The notes beneath the pieces are model-generated. The model ran no database searches. It saw nothing but the letters and a program-made list of their open reading frames with translations, and was not told the origin of the DNA. From positions 253,186 through 317,185 of the forward strand of contig SSBO01000006.1 of the NCBI GenBank assembly GCA_005281725.1: a DNA stretch of 64,000 bases, given 5' to 3'. Below are positions 1 through 10,920 of the stretch, in pieces (the first letter of the stretch is position 1; every line of letters starts with the position of its first letter). The translations under genes were made by a program, and so were the position numbers. This DNA is from Wuchereria bancrofti (taxonomy: Eukaryota > Nematoda > Chromadorea > Rhabditida > Onchocercidae).

Positions 1-3000
1 ACTCCAATGTAGCATTTTTGAAATGAACAAGTGCTTTTACCCGATACAATATCAAAAACTAAAAAAAAAAGAAAAAAACAGTATTAGAATAGTTGATTAA
101 GAGAAAACAATTTAATTAAATAAATCGATAGGTAAAAATGTCGTTGTAACGTACCATATACACATCCGCTATCGCTACCACAATAAATGTATCGATGTCC
201 GGTCCTTTCCGGTGAAATTTTGGCTTGCCAAAAAATTTCCAACGTATTTCCTCCCCTTATTTTTAGTGCTAATGAAATTTAATTAAACATTAATATTAAT
301 ATTAACATGATATATCTTATGATATAAGAAATTTATTATAGGGATAATGAATCTCAATATCGTGTCACTTCCTCTAATTAGCTGTTAAATTGTTTCATTT
401 TATCCAATCTCTGATTTGACTTCACGATTAGCTATGATGAATTTTTGTATGAATAAAATAACTCTCAATAACCTGTATCAAAACGAGGTATTTCTTCATA
501 TTGATTACTTTCTTTTTGTTGTACATTGAATGGGAGATTCTAAAAATGAATTATTCTGCAGGAAGTGAAAATGAAACAAAAGAGAAAATGTAATCATAAA
601 CTATATGTAAGTTAGTATTACATAACTTATTACTAGATGCAGTAAATTTATTTGGGTTTGGAATTTAAAATGTCTTTTGCACCTGTAATTATATACAATA
701 TTGTTTGATAAACCTCGGAAAATCGGCGTAAATCCCAAACAGCAATTGTTCCTCCGATGGAAGTTGTTACGATATACTTATTATAACTGTCACCATCGAT
801 GTGACTTATACTATATCCACTTCCAGCGGATATAGCAAGCGGAGTATTATTATTAAGCGCACGATCATCCCATAGCTAAACATAACAATTTAAAACCTAT
901 AAATAATTACATCTAACTTAATCGAAGTAATTCGATATGCAATAGAATTCTACCTTTAAGCTTTAACTTTAACGCTTTAATGAAAGTTTTGTGTTATACT
1001 TATGCATAAATTACTAAGCTGTCACTTTTATGGTTTTACGACTTCATTTATTATCAAAAATTTCCTATTTTTTAATATAATAAACCATAATTTATTATAC
1101 AAAAGATTTCTAATTTTGATGTTGAACAATTTAATACGAATATTATAAAAATTATATTTTACTATTAACTTTTTTTAATGATGCATATTCATTCATCGTC
1201 TAATCCTACTATGTATCGTGAATTATCTTAAGCACGCTAACAGATTGCCATAATTTTAGCAGGATATATGCATAAACTAATTAAATATTTTTGGATACAA
1301 AAGAATTCACTTACTTTACAACACCCATCGATACTTCCACTACAAAAAAGATGTGGATCAGCTTTCGAGCAGTGAATTGCTTTAACGTCACTTTGATGAG
1401 CACAGAACTGGAAAAGTATTCCATTTTTTAAGTTTTAATTCCTATATTTTTACTCGTGAATTTTATTGTAACCAAAGCACAGCATCACACCAAATTCAGC
1501 CAACCCGTTTATGATTTCTTGAAATTTTCGAATATTTGTATAATATTTGTTGGCATCATGCAATTGCCTCCAATATCACATCGCACTGAAATATAATTTT
1601 TGAGGGAAATTCAACAAAAAAAAAAAAAAAATTTTCACTGAATAATGAGAAGGTTGATCGGTACCGATGATGCTTACATAACCACCTGCTCCGCCAACTA
1701 TCAGATGTTCGTCATCTAACGTATATCGTACGCTGAAGTATGCTTCCCTGAAATTTTCTGCTCTACAATTAGAAATTCAAGATTTGAAAAACAATATTTT
1801 ATTAATAGAAATTGCATGTTTCTATTGATTGACAAAAATAAAAAAAATTAATGTAAATTAATTTAAAATTCAAAAAAAGTTAAATAGCTCCTTCAAGAAA
1901 AAATATAGCAATACAAAAACTTACCATCCTCTAATTGGCGGTAATGGTGCTGTGTGAAATACATTCCATTTCGAGTCATGGTCAATTTGATCTATGTAAG
2001 AGTGATAAACTACAATACTGAACTATTATTATTTTAAAGGAATATGTACATACAGTTACTGAACTTTTCATATTTTTCATGAAATTAATTAAGTAATATG
2101 ATAAAATATTATATATTCAACATAATGAATCAAATAAAATTTTGAATTAAAAAATTTTAATTTAACTAAATAGAAAATGTACGATATGCATTAGAAGCTG
2201 TATAAGCTAATTGATCACCCCTCGTACTTCGAGCTAAATCTGTAACAAGTCCTTCTTTATCAGGTAAACGAATGGTACTCATTAATTTATATTCTAATTG
2301 TTTGCGAGCATAAAAACGTAACCATTTATCTGAAAAATTACGAAAATTCATTTGGAATTAAATATCAACGAGAAAATTTTAAAAAAAAGAAAAAAATATG
2401 AATTCTTGAACGAAATCATTTGGTATACATTAATATTATGTTTGACATAAGAAAAACTGTTAGAGATAAACTTACTAACTCAACGATTTATTATAAAACT
2501 TTCAGTCAATAACTTCCTATAATTTTTGAATACAAATTACCGTAAATTGCCAATTTCAAGTATCCGTCATACACTATAAACCGGAAGAATTGTTAAATTG
2601 AAGACTGCATTGTGCATAAAAATTCTGCTAACATTTAAATGAATTTAGCTCAATGACTGATAGAATATTTACCTTTATCTAAAGTGACGAACGCCTCGTT
2701 TGGTAAGTGTAAGCAGCGGAATAATTGAGAATCCATCGCTGTAATCAAAGTCCATTGATTGGGTAAAAATCTAAAAGTTCATAATAACACTATATAAGCA
2801 AATGTATAAAAAAATTTGTACAAACAAATACGTAGAAATGACGTACGTAGAAGATAACTTTCTATGCTTTATTCGGATTTAAAGAGATGACGTAACAAAT
2901 AATCCATTAGATTGCATCATCATGAATGGTTTTTTTTTGTTTTCTTAACAATGAATGGTTTTTCTTTATACGACCACTTTAATTAAAATTTAAATTAGCT

Positions 3001-3348
3001 ACTAACCTATTGATGAGATTAGCTTTTTCACTCAGTGTAAAAGCATTAGATTTAGATGATGTATGATAACTGAATGGCTTTTCCGAAGCACTTGATGTAT
3101 TTGGCATAGACGATGCGTGATGACTTATTGACCTCACACGTTTACCTATTTCACGGTTTTTTATCATTCTTCCAATAAACATCCCTGATAAGGAAGCGCC
3201 AGACGAAGTAGCTGTCCATTGCTTTAAATCCGACATTTTCTGAAAGAAAATTTTTGAAAAGATTTTAAAAAATTTCAAGCTAAAAAAGCAATTGAAATAT
3301 TATAGAATCAAAAAGATTAGTTACTTGAATTGCACTTGGATTATCCAT
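1..3348 (-). CDS. wdr-23: WDR23/DCAF11-like WD40-repeat protein (3' end beyond window)
   Basis: WD40 protein resembling DCAF11/WDR23, a substrate receptor of CUL4-DDB1 ubiquitin ligase; in C. elegans WDR-23 represses the stress regulator SKN-1. The start ATG is at 3348-3346 (MDNPSAIQ), and the first exon 3348-3325 joins 3239-3007 in frame. Further exons lie near 2771-2675, 2348-2180, 1990-1923, 1760-1675, 1407-1315, 875-714, 540-473 and 272-179. Landmarks that fit the family in order are FLPN, a repeat with HQSDVKAIHCS...LFCSGSIDG, WDDRAL...IAVWDLRRFSE, and SPERTGHRYIYCGSDSG before a GTACGT donor at the left end. The last repeats and stop lie outside the window. Phases match across the 540-473/272-179 junction, which supports both exons. 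The exon between about 1580 and 1430 could not be resolved. WD40 identity is sure; the WDR23 assignment rests on remembered homologues. Confidence 0.83.
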
Positions 3349-4774
3349 TGCTATTTAATCACTTCTTTTACTAGACTTGTTTTCTTGGCTTAATCAATAT
3401 TGTTGATCGTTCGAGATCGAATGAATATGATCAAATCAATGTACAGCTAAGAATTAGCAACTTGTGGGGTACTATTCATTATTTAACTTGATGAATCACC
3501 TTAATGAATCACAACAACATAACCTTAACAATGCGAATGAAAGTTTACACCAAAATAACACGTCTATAAAATCAAGAAAATTCAATTTGATAACATAAAG
3601 TCAAGAAAATTCAATTTGATAACATAAAGTCAAGAAAATTCAATTTGATAACATAAAGTTAAGAAAATTCAATTTGATAACATAAAGTCAAGAAAATTCA
3701 ATTTGATAAAAAGAGCAAAATTTGTATCAGATATGTGTGACCATAAAATGGGCAAATCGAATGAATGATGAGAATTCGATCATTTGGAATAATGAGATGA
3801 AACAGATTTGATCTCTTTCTATCTCCTGCCATTATTCGAGTTCTTTTTTTTCCTCTTCTGATAGCTTTATCCTTTAGCTAACAGATTATTACTATTTAGA
3901 TAACCTTTACCCTAATAGACTATCAAAACGTTGATAATCTGTATCAATCACTGCCGATTATCAACAAAATTTATCATTAATAATTACTTCCATAAATGAG
4001 TACGTATCATTAGAATCAAGAATGAACGAAGTATTAAGTGGTAATCTATTACAGTTAATCATCGAATAAGATTGAATATTTTATTAAAAAGTAATTCGAG
4101 TGGATCAATCGATTTCTATCAAACAATTTCTCTTGCTTTAGTGAAAACTTAGGTTTTTGATAGATCACTGGCAGAAATTAAATTTACTTAAATTTCTCTA
4201 GATTACTTAAATAACTAAACAACAACAAAAAATTGAAACGGTTCTTTGCTACTGATTGTTTCTGAAGAACGTTTGTGAAAGAATCAACTTACGGGAATGA
4301 TAACTTGGTGGAAATAAAAAATATTCAAAATATTATATTCTCAACAACTGAGGTGAAAAAATTACTCATAAGAAAAAAAAAAAGAGCTGTTGGATTATAT
4401 CAGAAGTGGGTAAGGATATTTTTACAATTCCTCATAGCTATTCGAATTTATTAAAATATCCCTGCTAGTGTCATACTGGATATGACTAAATATGCACTTA
4501 GGACACATATAATACAAATAATTAAAAACCACTACTAATTACTTTAGTTCAGTTATAAAGCGAGAAATAAGTCTATTGGTTATATATTCTAGCGGGGACA
4601 AACAATTAAAAAGTTAATATTTGTATGCATAATGTCAACGATTAGGATGGAGTCCAGTAGAAAAGGAGGAACTGGTTTTTTTTCTAGCCTTTAGTGATAT
4701 GAAGAATTTTACTTATTTCAATCTCATTAAGTATCTCAAGAGAATTTTCAACTAATAAATGGATTCATAAGTGA
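3349..4774. other. Gene-poor spacer between wdr-23 and cox-15
   Basis: No convincing gene. AT-rich sequence upstream of wdr-23, so its promoter should lie at the 3.4-3.6 kb end, but no defined promoter element was recognised. It holds a 29-bp minisatellite (3571-3708). Confidence 0.5.
3571..3708. repeat. 29-bp minisatellite, about 4.8 copies
   Basis: A 29-bp unit beginning tcaagaaaattcaatttg is repeated head to tail nearly five times. Copies are almost identical; one has ttaag in place of tcaag. It lies about 220 bp upstream of the wdr-23 start codon, in non-coding DNA. Confidence 0.95.
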
Positions 4775-5071
4775 AAAATTACCCAGCAGGATAGTACAGT
4801 ACATCCTAATAATGTTTATGATGTAGAGAAAATTGTTCCAAGAGACTTTGCTGAAGACCAAAAAAATGAAACACCAATGCGCATCTTTGTTTTCAGGAAG
4901 AGTTCACAATTTGAATCTCTTTCCAAGAGAAGACATTTAAGCGATTCAAATAATCCCTTCATTTTATTTAGACGCATAAGTAGAAAGCTAGAAAAACTTT
5001 ATTATCAAACAAATTTTATTGATAAAACAACTAGGAATGACGTAAGATATGAAAGTAAAAATATTTCGTAG
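4775..5071 (+). other. Possible unrecognised coding remnant, about 98 codons open
   Basis: An open frame with no stop from 4775 to a TAG at 5069-5071, without an ATG until 4877. The translation is basic and serine-rich, with stretches such as VYDVEKIVPRDFAEDQ and FRKSSQFESLSKRRHLSDS, which look more protein-like than typical AT-rich noise. An acceptor-like cccagcag lies at 4782-4789, so it could be a terminal exon. No upstream exon in matching phase was found and no family is recognised. It could be a real lineage-specific gene, a degraded copy or chance. Confidence 0.25.
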
Positions 5072-5306
5072 CTATAACAATAATAATACCAGTATAACAA
5101 TATAAAATATACAATTATGAACAAATAACTTCAAAAGAAAAAGGTTGCACGCGGTTGAACCGTAAAAGATTGATTGATTTGTTAATAAAAGCAGCTAACA
5201 ATTTCAGTCTATTCGACCATTTTTGAGGCCCTACTTTAAATCTGCAAGTGGTCCTTCACTTTTGAGTCGAAGATATTTACCACCGTAACAATTATACAGC
5301 AACTAT

Positions 5307-8077
5307 TTACTTTGGAACACGACGGATTTCATTTGAAAGCCAGAAAGCAGATGTTATCACAGCCATTGATAAATTCTGATGCATGACACCCAAATAAACA
5401 GGTACATAGTGCACCTAGAATTCGGAATTCCGTTATAGCATCACAAACTTATATAAATTAGAATAACAATAAGCACTGTTTTCATAGCTAGTCATATTTT
5501 CAGAAATCATCCAGCAAATCATAAAAACTGATACACCAGATTTGACGATTTCGTTTTACAACAACGTGAAACTTTCTTCACATTTTTTGGAGAGTAAAAT
5601 ATACCTAACACTTATACTATTTGCACCCAAATACTTGCAAATGTAAGCGAAGGAATTTTTGGAAAGCAAACAAAACCAAATAAAAAATTTGAATAATTTA
5701 ATACATCATACCAAAGTAGCTATTCCTAGAAGAGCCTGCAAGTATACCGCACCCATCAATGAATGCAATGCAATTTTGGCACGTCTACCAAGAAGCATAC
5801 GACGTCCAAAAAACCATGTGAGCGTTACCGAAAGTAGCGTTAAGTAAGCCTGTAAATAAAAAGCTACTATCAGAAAGCAATTTCCAATAAATAATGAAAT
5901 AGCAGATTAGTTTTAAAAGTATAAAAAGTTTGCTACCATAAAAAACGTATTAAATCTTCTTAATCAATATTTGTTGAGAACACGAAAAACACTTCGAATT
6001 GAAAAGTAAAAAATTAACCATATTTCGATGCATGAATTGGGCAGTTGCCGGATTTTCAAAAATGTTACACCATTTTGGATCTTTAAGCCATAAATCTTCT
6101 GGAAGCCAGCGTCCTGCATATTTCGGCCATGAATTGTAAACTAATCCAGCATCCAAACCAGCAACAAAAGCGCCTATAATTAAAATGTAATACAAAAATA
6201 AGTAGTTCAGCGAATTTCAAACAGTAGCTACTAAATGTTGTGAAACAGTATAATGGTGAATAGTATTAAAAAAAACTTTCACAATATTTTTCTTGCATGT
6301 TTAAGAATAAACAAAATTAACCCATCACTGCAGTCAAAACTATCATCGTTTTCGAAAGATGTGTCATACCACGTAATCGTCCAATTTTGTTAACATTTGT
6401 GTGCTGAAAATTCTTCATTAATTATATATGCCACAAAATTTATGAGGAAAAAATAAACTAGGCGTCGGTTTTAGGTTTCTATCAACAAAGCTTAAGATTC
6501 CATCCTTACGAAATATTTCAATTTTAGGCAGGTGTCATACTTCATAAGAATGTAGTAGTAGATTATGTTAACTTACTTCTTAGCCTCACCTTACTAAACT
6601 TTAAAAATTTTACAACTTTTTTTTTGGAAAGGAAAGAGAGGACAAAATCAAACAGCTAGTCAGAAAGTTTTTCTTCAACTTTTAACAAAGCATTCAAAAA
6701 ATTTCCTCCTTACATGAATAGCCAAAAAAAGATGAAGAAAAAAAGCTATCTGTATCAACTTTCGATAAACTTCGCATGAACATTTCAAATAAATTCCAGA
6801 AAAAGAGAGGAAAAAAAAACGTACATCATGGGCTGTAAAAATATGTGAAAGACCGGTCCACAAAAACACAGTGTATAAAACAAAAGCCATTGTCAGATGA
6901 GTGGCTAAACGATATTCTGAAACACGAGGTATTTCTTTGTTAGAATTGTTCTTCGGATCCAATCCTGACTTCACCATCCACCAACCAATGAGTCCCTGAA
7001 AAAAGCACAGACAATGAGACACTGTAAAATTAATTTTAGTTGAAGGCATAAGTTTTTTAAAGAAGAAATTCCAGTTATTAAGACTAAACAATCATCTCAA
7101 TATGAACAAAATAACTTGCCTGCATGCAAATCAGAGTACCAGCAATGAACATTCTTTTCTTCATTGCAGAAGAAAAACGACCCTTTGCCCAGAAAAATAC
7201 ACAAGGAACTAGAAAAAAGATACCCAGTGTCCGTCCCCACATTCGATGAATGTATTCCATCATCCAAATAAATTTAAATTCTGCCAATGTCATCTCTTCG
7301 TTACCACTTTTGCTACAAAAATTGCACAGTTATTAATTTTTCTATGAACCAACTACTACCCACTAAAAAAGAAGTGAAGAAATTTCATTTTACAGATTAC
7401 TGAAAAATCCATCATGAAAACCAATCACTTCTCATTAAAATGTAATCGATATTGCTTATGAATAATACGGAACTTACAATTTATATTCTGGAAACTGCTT
7501 GTAACGTTCAAATTCAGTTTCCCATTCATCCTTACTCCACGGTGGCTTCATCGTACGAAACAAATCCCAATTGACCATACTTAAACCTGATTCTGTCAAT
7601 CTAAAAACAGAAATTTGATCATTTAGGAAGAAAACTACTAAATGATCTGCCAAGCTGACTACAATTTTGCATTAATCAAATGGATAAAGAGACTGGATTG
7701 AAAATTTAAATCATGCCTTGTGATACCTCCCAAAGCAACTGCTCCGTAAACCATTCCGGCACATCCTAACAACCACACTCCGATTGTTCGACGCTGTGCT
7801 GGTGCTAACTGATGTGATAGCGATACTCCAAGTATCATACGCCTTTTTATAGCATTCGTTCTGAAAAATCACAATAAAGCATAATCTCGAAATATCATCT
7901 GAATATCACAAAGTAAATTTCTAATCAATCAAAAATAACTAACATTCGCGGAATTTTGAAGAAAGTAAATGATTCTTTCATATTATTACTGAATGTCGAA
8001 CCAGTAAAAAATGATGACTTTCCTGTGATGTTACTGCATGCTCGACGACTTGCCAAAAGGCGAGTCAATAGCGACAT
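5307..8077 (-). CDS. cox-15: COX15, heme A synthase (mitochondrial)
   Basis: Converts heme O to heme A for cytochrome c oxidase; a multi-pass inner-membrane protein. Exon 1 (8077-7944) starts [16 protein letters not shown], an Arg/Ser-rich mitochondrial presequence. Exon 2 is 7860-7717, and the next begins at 7600 with [12 protein letters not shown]. Conserved histidine motifs are all present in order: [28 protein letters not shown] and MHQN in the last exon. The protein ends NEIRRVPK before TAA at 5309-5307, matching the family C terminus. The 7716-7603 intron appears to use a GC donor (ACAAG|GCATGA), because only this joins GGIT to RLTESG in frame. The start codon sits 2 nt after a TTTCAG acceptor. 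cchl-1 lies upstream on the same strand. Assignment is certain; a few internal exon edges are approximate. Confidence 0.95.
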
Positions 8078-8079
8078 TA

Positions 8080-8085
8080 CTGAAA
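8080..8085 (-). promoter_or_regulatory. Probable trans-splice acceptor of cox-15
   Basis: On the minus strand TTTCAG is followed by TA and then the start ATG of cox-15. It directly follows an (AT)n tract at 8085-8106. With no room for a 5' UTR, spliced-leader addition is the simplest reading; a 5' UTR cis-intron is the alternative. Confidence 0.55.
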
Positions 8086-8106
8086 TATATATATATATAT
8101 ATATAT
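8085..8106. repeat. (AT)n microsatellite at the cox-15 5' end
   Basis: About 11 AT dinucleotides immediately upstream, in the sense of the gene, of the TTTCAG acceptor of cox-15, replacing the usual pyrimidine-rich context. Confidence 0.9.
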
Positions 8107-9284
8107 GTTTTGATAATGCAATAAAATCGTTGTATTGACTAGTAGCAATAAATTATCCTTACCTCAGATGAAATAAAATTTTAACTTGATAAAATGCACA
8201 AAGAAAATATATTTCTTACGTATGCAAAATAACAAAGAACCGCATACACGGTTATTTTAACTGCTCAATATTTGTCAAAAAAGAACTGATTCATGAACAA
8301 AATCTATTTCACAAACTTCAGAGAGATAAGACACAATAATACCAAAATTCACTGCAATGAAGACATCGTATTATTTTGTTATATCATAACAACCCAGTTG
8401 ACATATATGATAAATTATATATTCCAAATATTAATTACGATATAATTTCTTGTCAGTTGCCTAAAGAAATATCAAGACAACGATGACCGTTAAAGCTTCT
8501 ATTAGTGACCATAATCTATTAGTGACCATAAATTAATGGTTAAGACCATTAACAACATAACAGCTGGTTAATCAATAAGTGCTAAAAAATTGTTCCATTT
8601 GGTAAAACCATAATAAACGAAAAAAGGCATAAAAAAGACCAAAATGAGAGATTGAATATTATTAACCAATTCAATTTAAGCGAGTAATTTAAATATGCAA
8701 CAATGCGAAGCAACATCATTGGGCTAGGACAGCTACTTTCACATCAAATCAAGTTTAAGGAAGCATGTTTAAAATCAACAACGAGGTATGTTAATATTAA
8801 ATCTTGGGCCTGGAAAAAATAATGCAGCAAGCGTATGAAATAAATCGCGGTACAGAGAAAAGACTAAAATAAAATTAACATAGAGTCAACTAACCTATAA
8901 TAGCACATCAAATGATCAAAAAAATACTTTCTTTAAATAAGATGTACCTGCACAAGTAATACCTCCCTTAAGACATTTCCTAATTTTTGCGACAATTTTT
9001 TTTCATACTGCTTAATTTACTGTTCGATACATACAAAGACTCTTAATATAAATTATATCAACCCACTTAATGGAAAAAACTCGTATAATAAATAAAGACT
9101 CTAACTATTATCATATGTAAGGAGAAACTTTTCTTCCTTTGAATAAAAAAACTCTTGTAATAAAGCTTAAAATTGAATAAAACCTCCTGAATGAAATAAA
9201 ACTTTTTTTTGAATGAGTGCGTCACAATTTTAGAACTCTAAAACCTTAATATTGTTTAGAAAAGCCAAGTCGAAGGTGGAAGTA

Positions 9285-10901
9285 TTATGGATTCTGTTTT
9301 TTCTCGTACAAAGGCAATTTTGGAGTAAGGCCCAGTGTTTCAAATTTGAAACGCCAATACGCAACAACCATCCGATCCCACACATTTCCGAAATCCGTGA
9401 GTGCTGGACGAACATCTAATATGGTGAATAACTTCGATTTTGGATCAACTGCACCACCATCATAAAAATCGATTATATAATGAACCTAAAATGGACTTCC
9501 TTCCTTATTGAAGAACCTAATTAAAGAGTCTTATGAGTTCAAAAAATACGCAAAAATCTTCTCCATTTCCAGAAGCTTAGCTAAAATGGTGCTTAGAGAA
9601 ATTATTCCATTTATTTCTCTGCATCACTGCTGAAAAGCCATCATTCTTTTTACAATTCCGTTCGACAATTATTCGTTAAACGCTATTAACTTACTATATA
9701 CGAATAATTTCAATTTTTCTTTCTTATAAGAACAGGAGAAAAAAAAAAAACAAACATCTTTTTGCCCACATCGATCTACTGTCCAATCATGCCGATCAAA
9801 AGGTAAACCGTACCTGAAAAAGACCCTTACAGATGAGCTTGCTTTCACGAAGAGCTGGAAAAAATTATTTGTGAATAGCACATGTCAATGGCAAACGAAA
9901 GTTCTTAAAAACATTAAAAACAAGACAAACCCCAATAACTGTCTCACTCGAGCTCGTGGAGAAATCTTTTGCGCATTGCCATGGAAATTTTTCAACTTTG
10001 GACAATTGCATTCACTGTAACTTCTCTTTTAGTAGAAAGAAAAAAAAACCGATATCACTGTTTCAGCTTTGGAAGTAGAATTGAGACATAGCAAATCCCT
10101 TTCAAGCATCAAAAAAAAAACTAAAAAAGATTTTACGAAAATGAAGGTGATAAAATATCAGTAGAAGTTATCTTTTTCATAAAACTTACGGATGTAGAAG
10201 CATTTCCCATTTCAAAATTTCACGCCATACTTCCTCGTTATTCGCGTTGTGAATTTTGATAATTTTGTTCATATCTTTTGCATTAATCTGATCATCTTTC
10301 CATTGCCACCCTATAATCATCGATGGAAGATATTCTAATAGATAATTCATTAATGAATTCATAAACCAACAATACCTTTTTTTAGCATAGCATTCCAAAA
10401 CATTTGTTCCGACGGATATTCCCAATAACCATCCTCTGTAGCCTTCGGAATAGTTGATCGTTGTCGTTCGGTACTTAATGGAAACGGTTGGCCAGGAGCG
10501 GGTTTTTGATTAGGCGGAGGCATCTGCAACAAAAAAAAAAATTGCAAATATTAAGTACATTCATTTTTGATTCAAGCAAGTGAATATAAATGCACAAATT
10601 GTTTCATTAACAACTTACAGCATTTAACTCATTAAATTCAGATTCTGAAGTACATCCACCTTGTCTGTCAGTCTTTTCCCTATCTTGATACTTTGGGCAT
10701 TCAGAAGCTATTGATTTAATATCTTTTTCCTTTGCGCCAGCAGACTGATCCTTAGCCGATTGGTATGGACAATTGAATTTGGAAGCCTGAAATTTGCGAG
10801 AAAATTAAGCTAAATTTAGTCAGACATGCAAACAAGATGAAAAGTATTACTTCTGATTGAGCAACTTCATGTGACACCTGTGATGACTGCCAACCACCCA
10901 T
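9285..10901 (-). CDS. cchl-1: Cytochrome c-type heme lyase (HCCS)
   Basis: Attaches heme covalently to cytochrome c (and c1) in the mitochondrial intermembrane space. The start [17 protein letters not shown] is at 10901-10899. The second exon carries two Cys-Pro sites (FNCPYQS and SECPKYQ), the heme-regulatory-like CP motifs of the family. The core follows: [23 protein letters not shown], then [42 protein letters not shown] with the conserved heme-ligand His, then [18 protein letters not shown] and VWDRM. The stop is at 9287-9285 after EKKQNP. Introns are short; the one near 10372-10320 is only about 55 bp. It is the upstream neighbour of cox-15 on the same strand. In C. elegans, from memory, cchl-1 (T06D8.6) and cox-15 (T06D8.5) are also neighbours, so the pair looks like conserved microsynteny. 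Confidence 0.95.
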
Positions 10902-10913
10902 ATTGGTTGATTC

Positions 10914-10920
10914 CTAAAAT
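10914..10920 (-). promoter_or_regulatory. Probable trans-splice acceptor of cchl-1
   Basis: ATTTTAG on the minus strand lies 12 nt before the start ATG of cchl-1, in the position usual for nematode spliced-leader addition. Confidence 0.5.
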
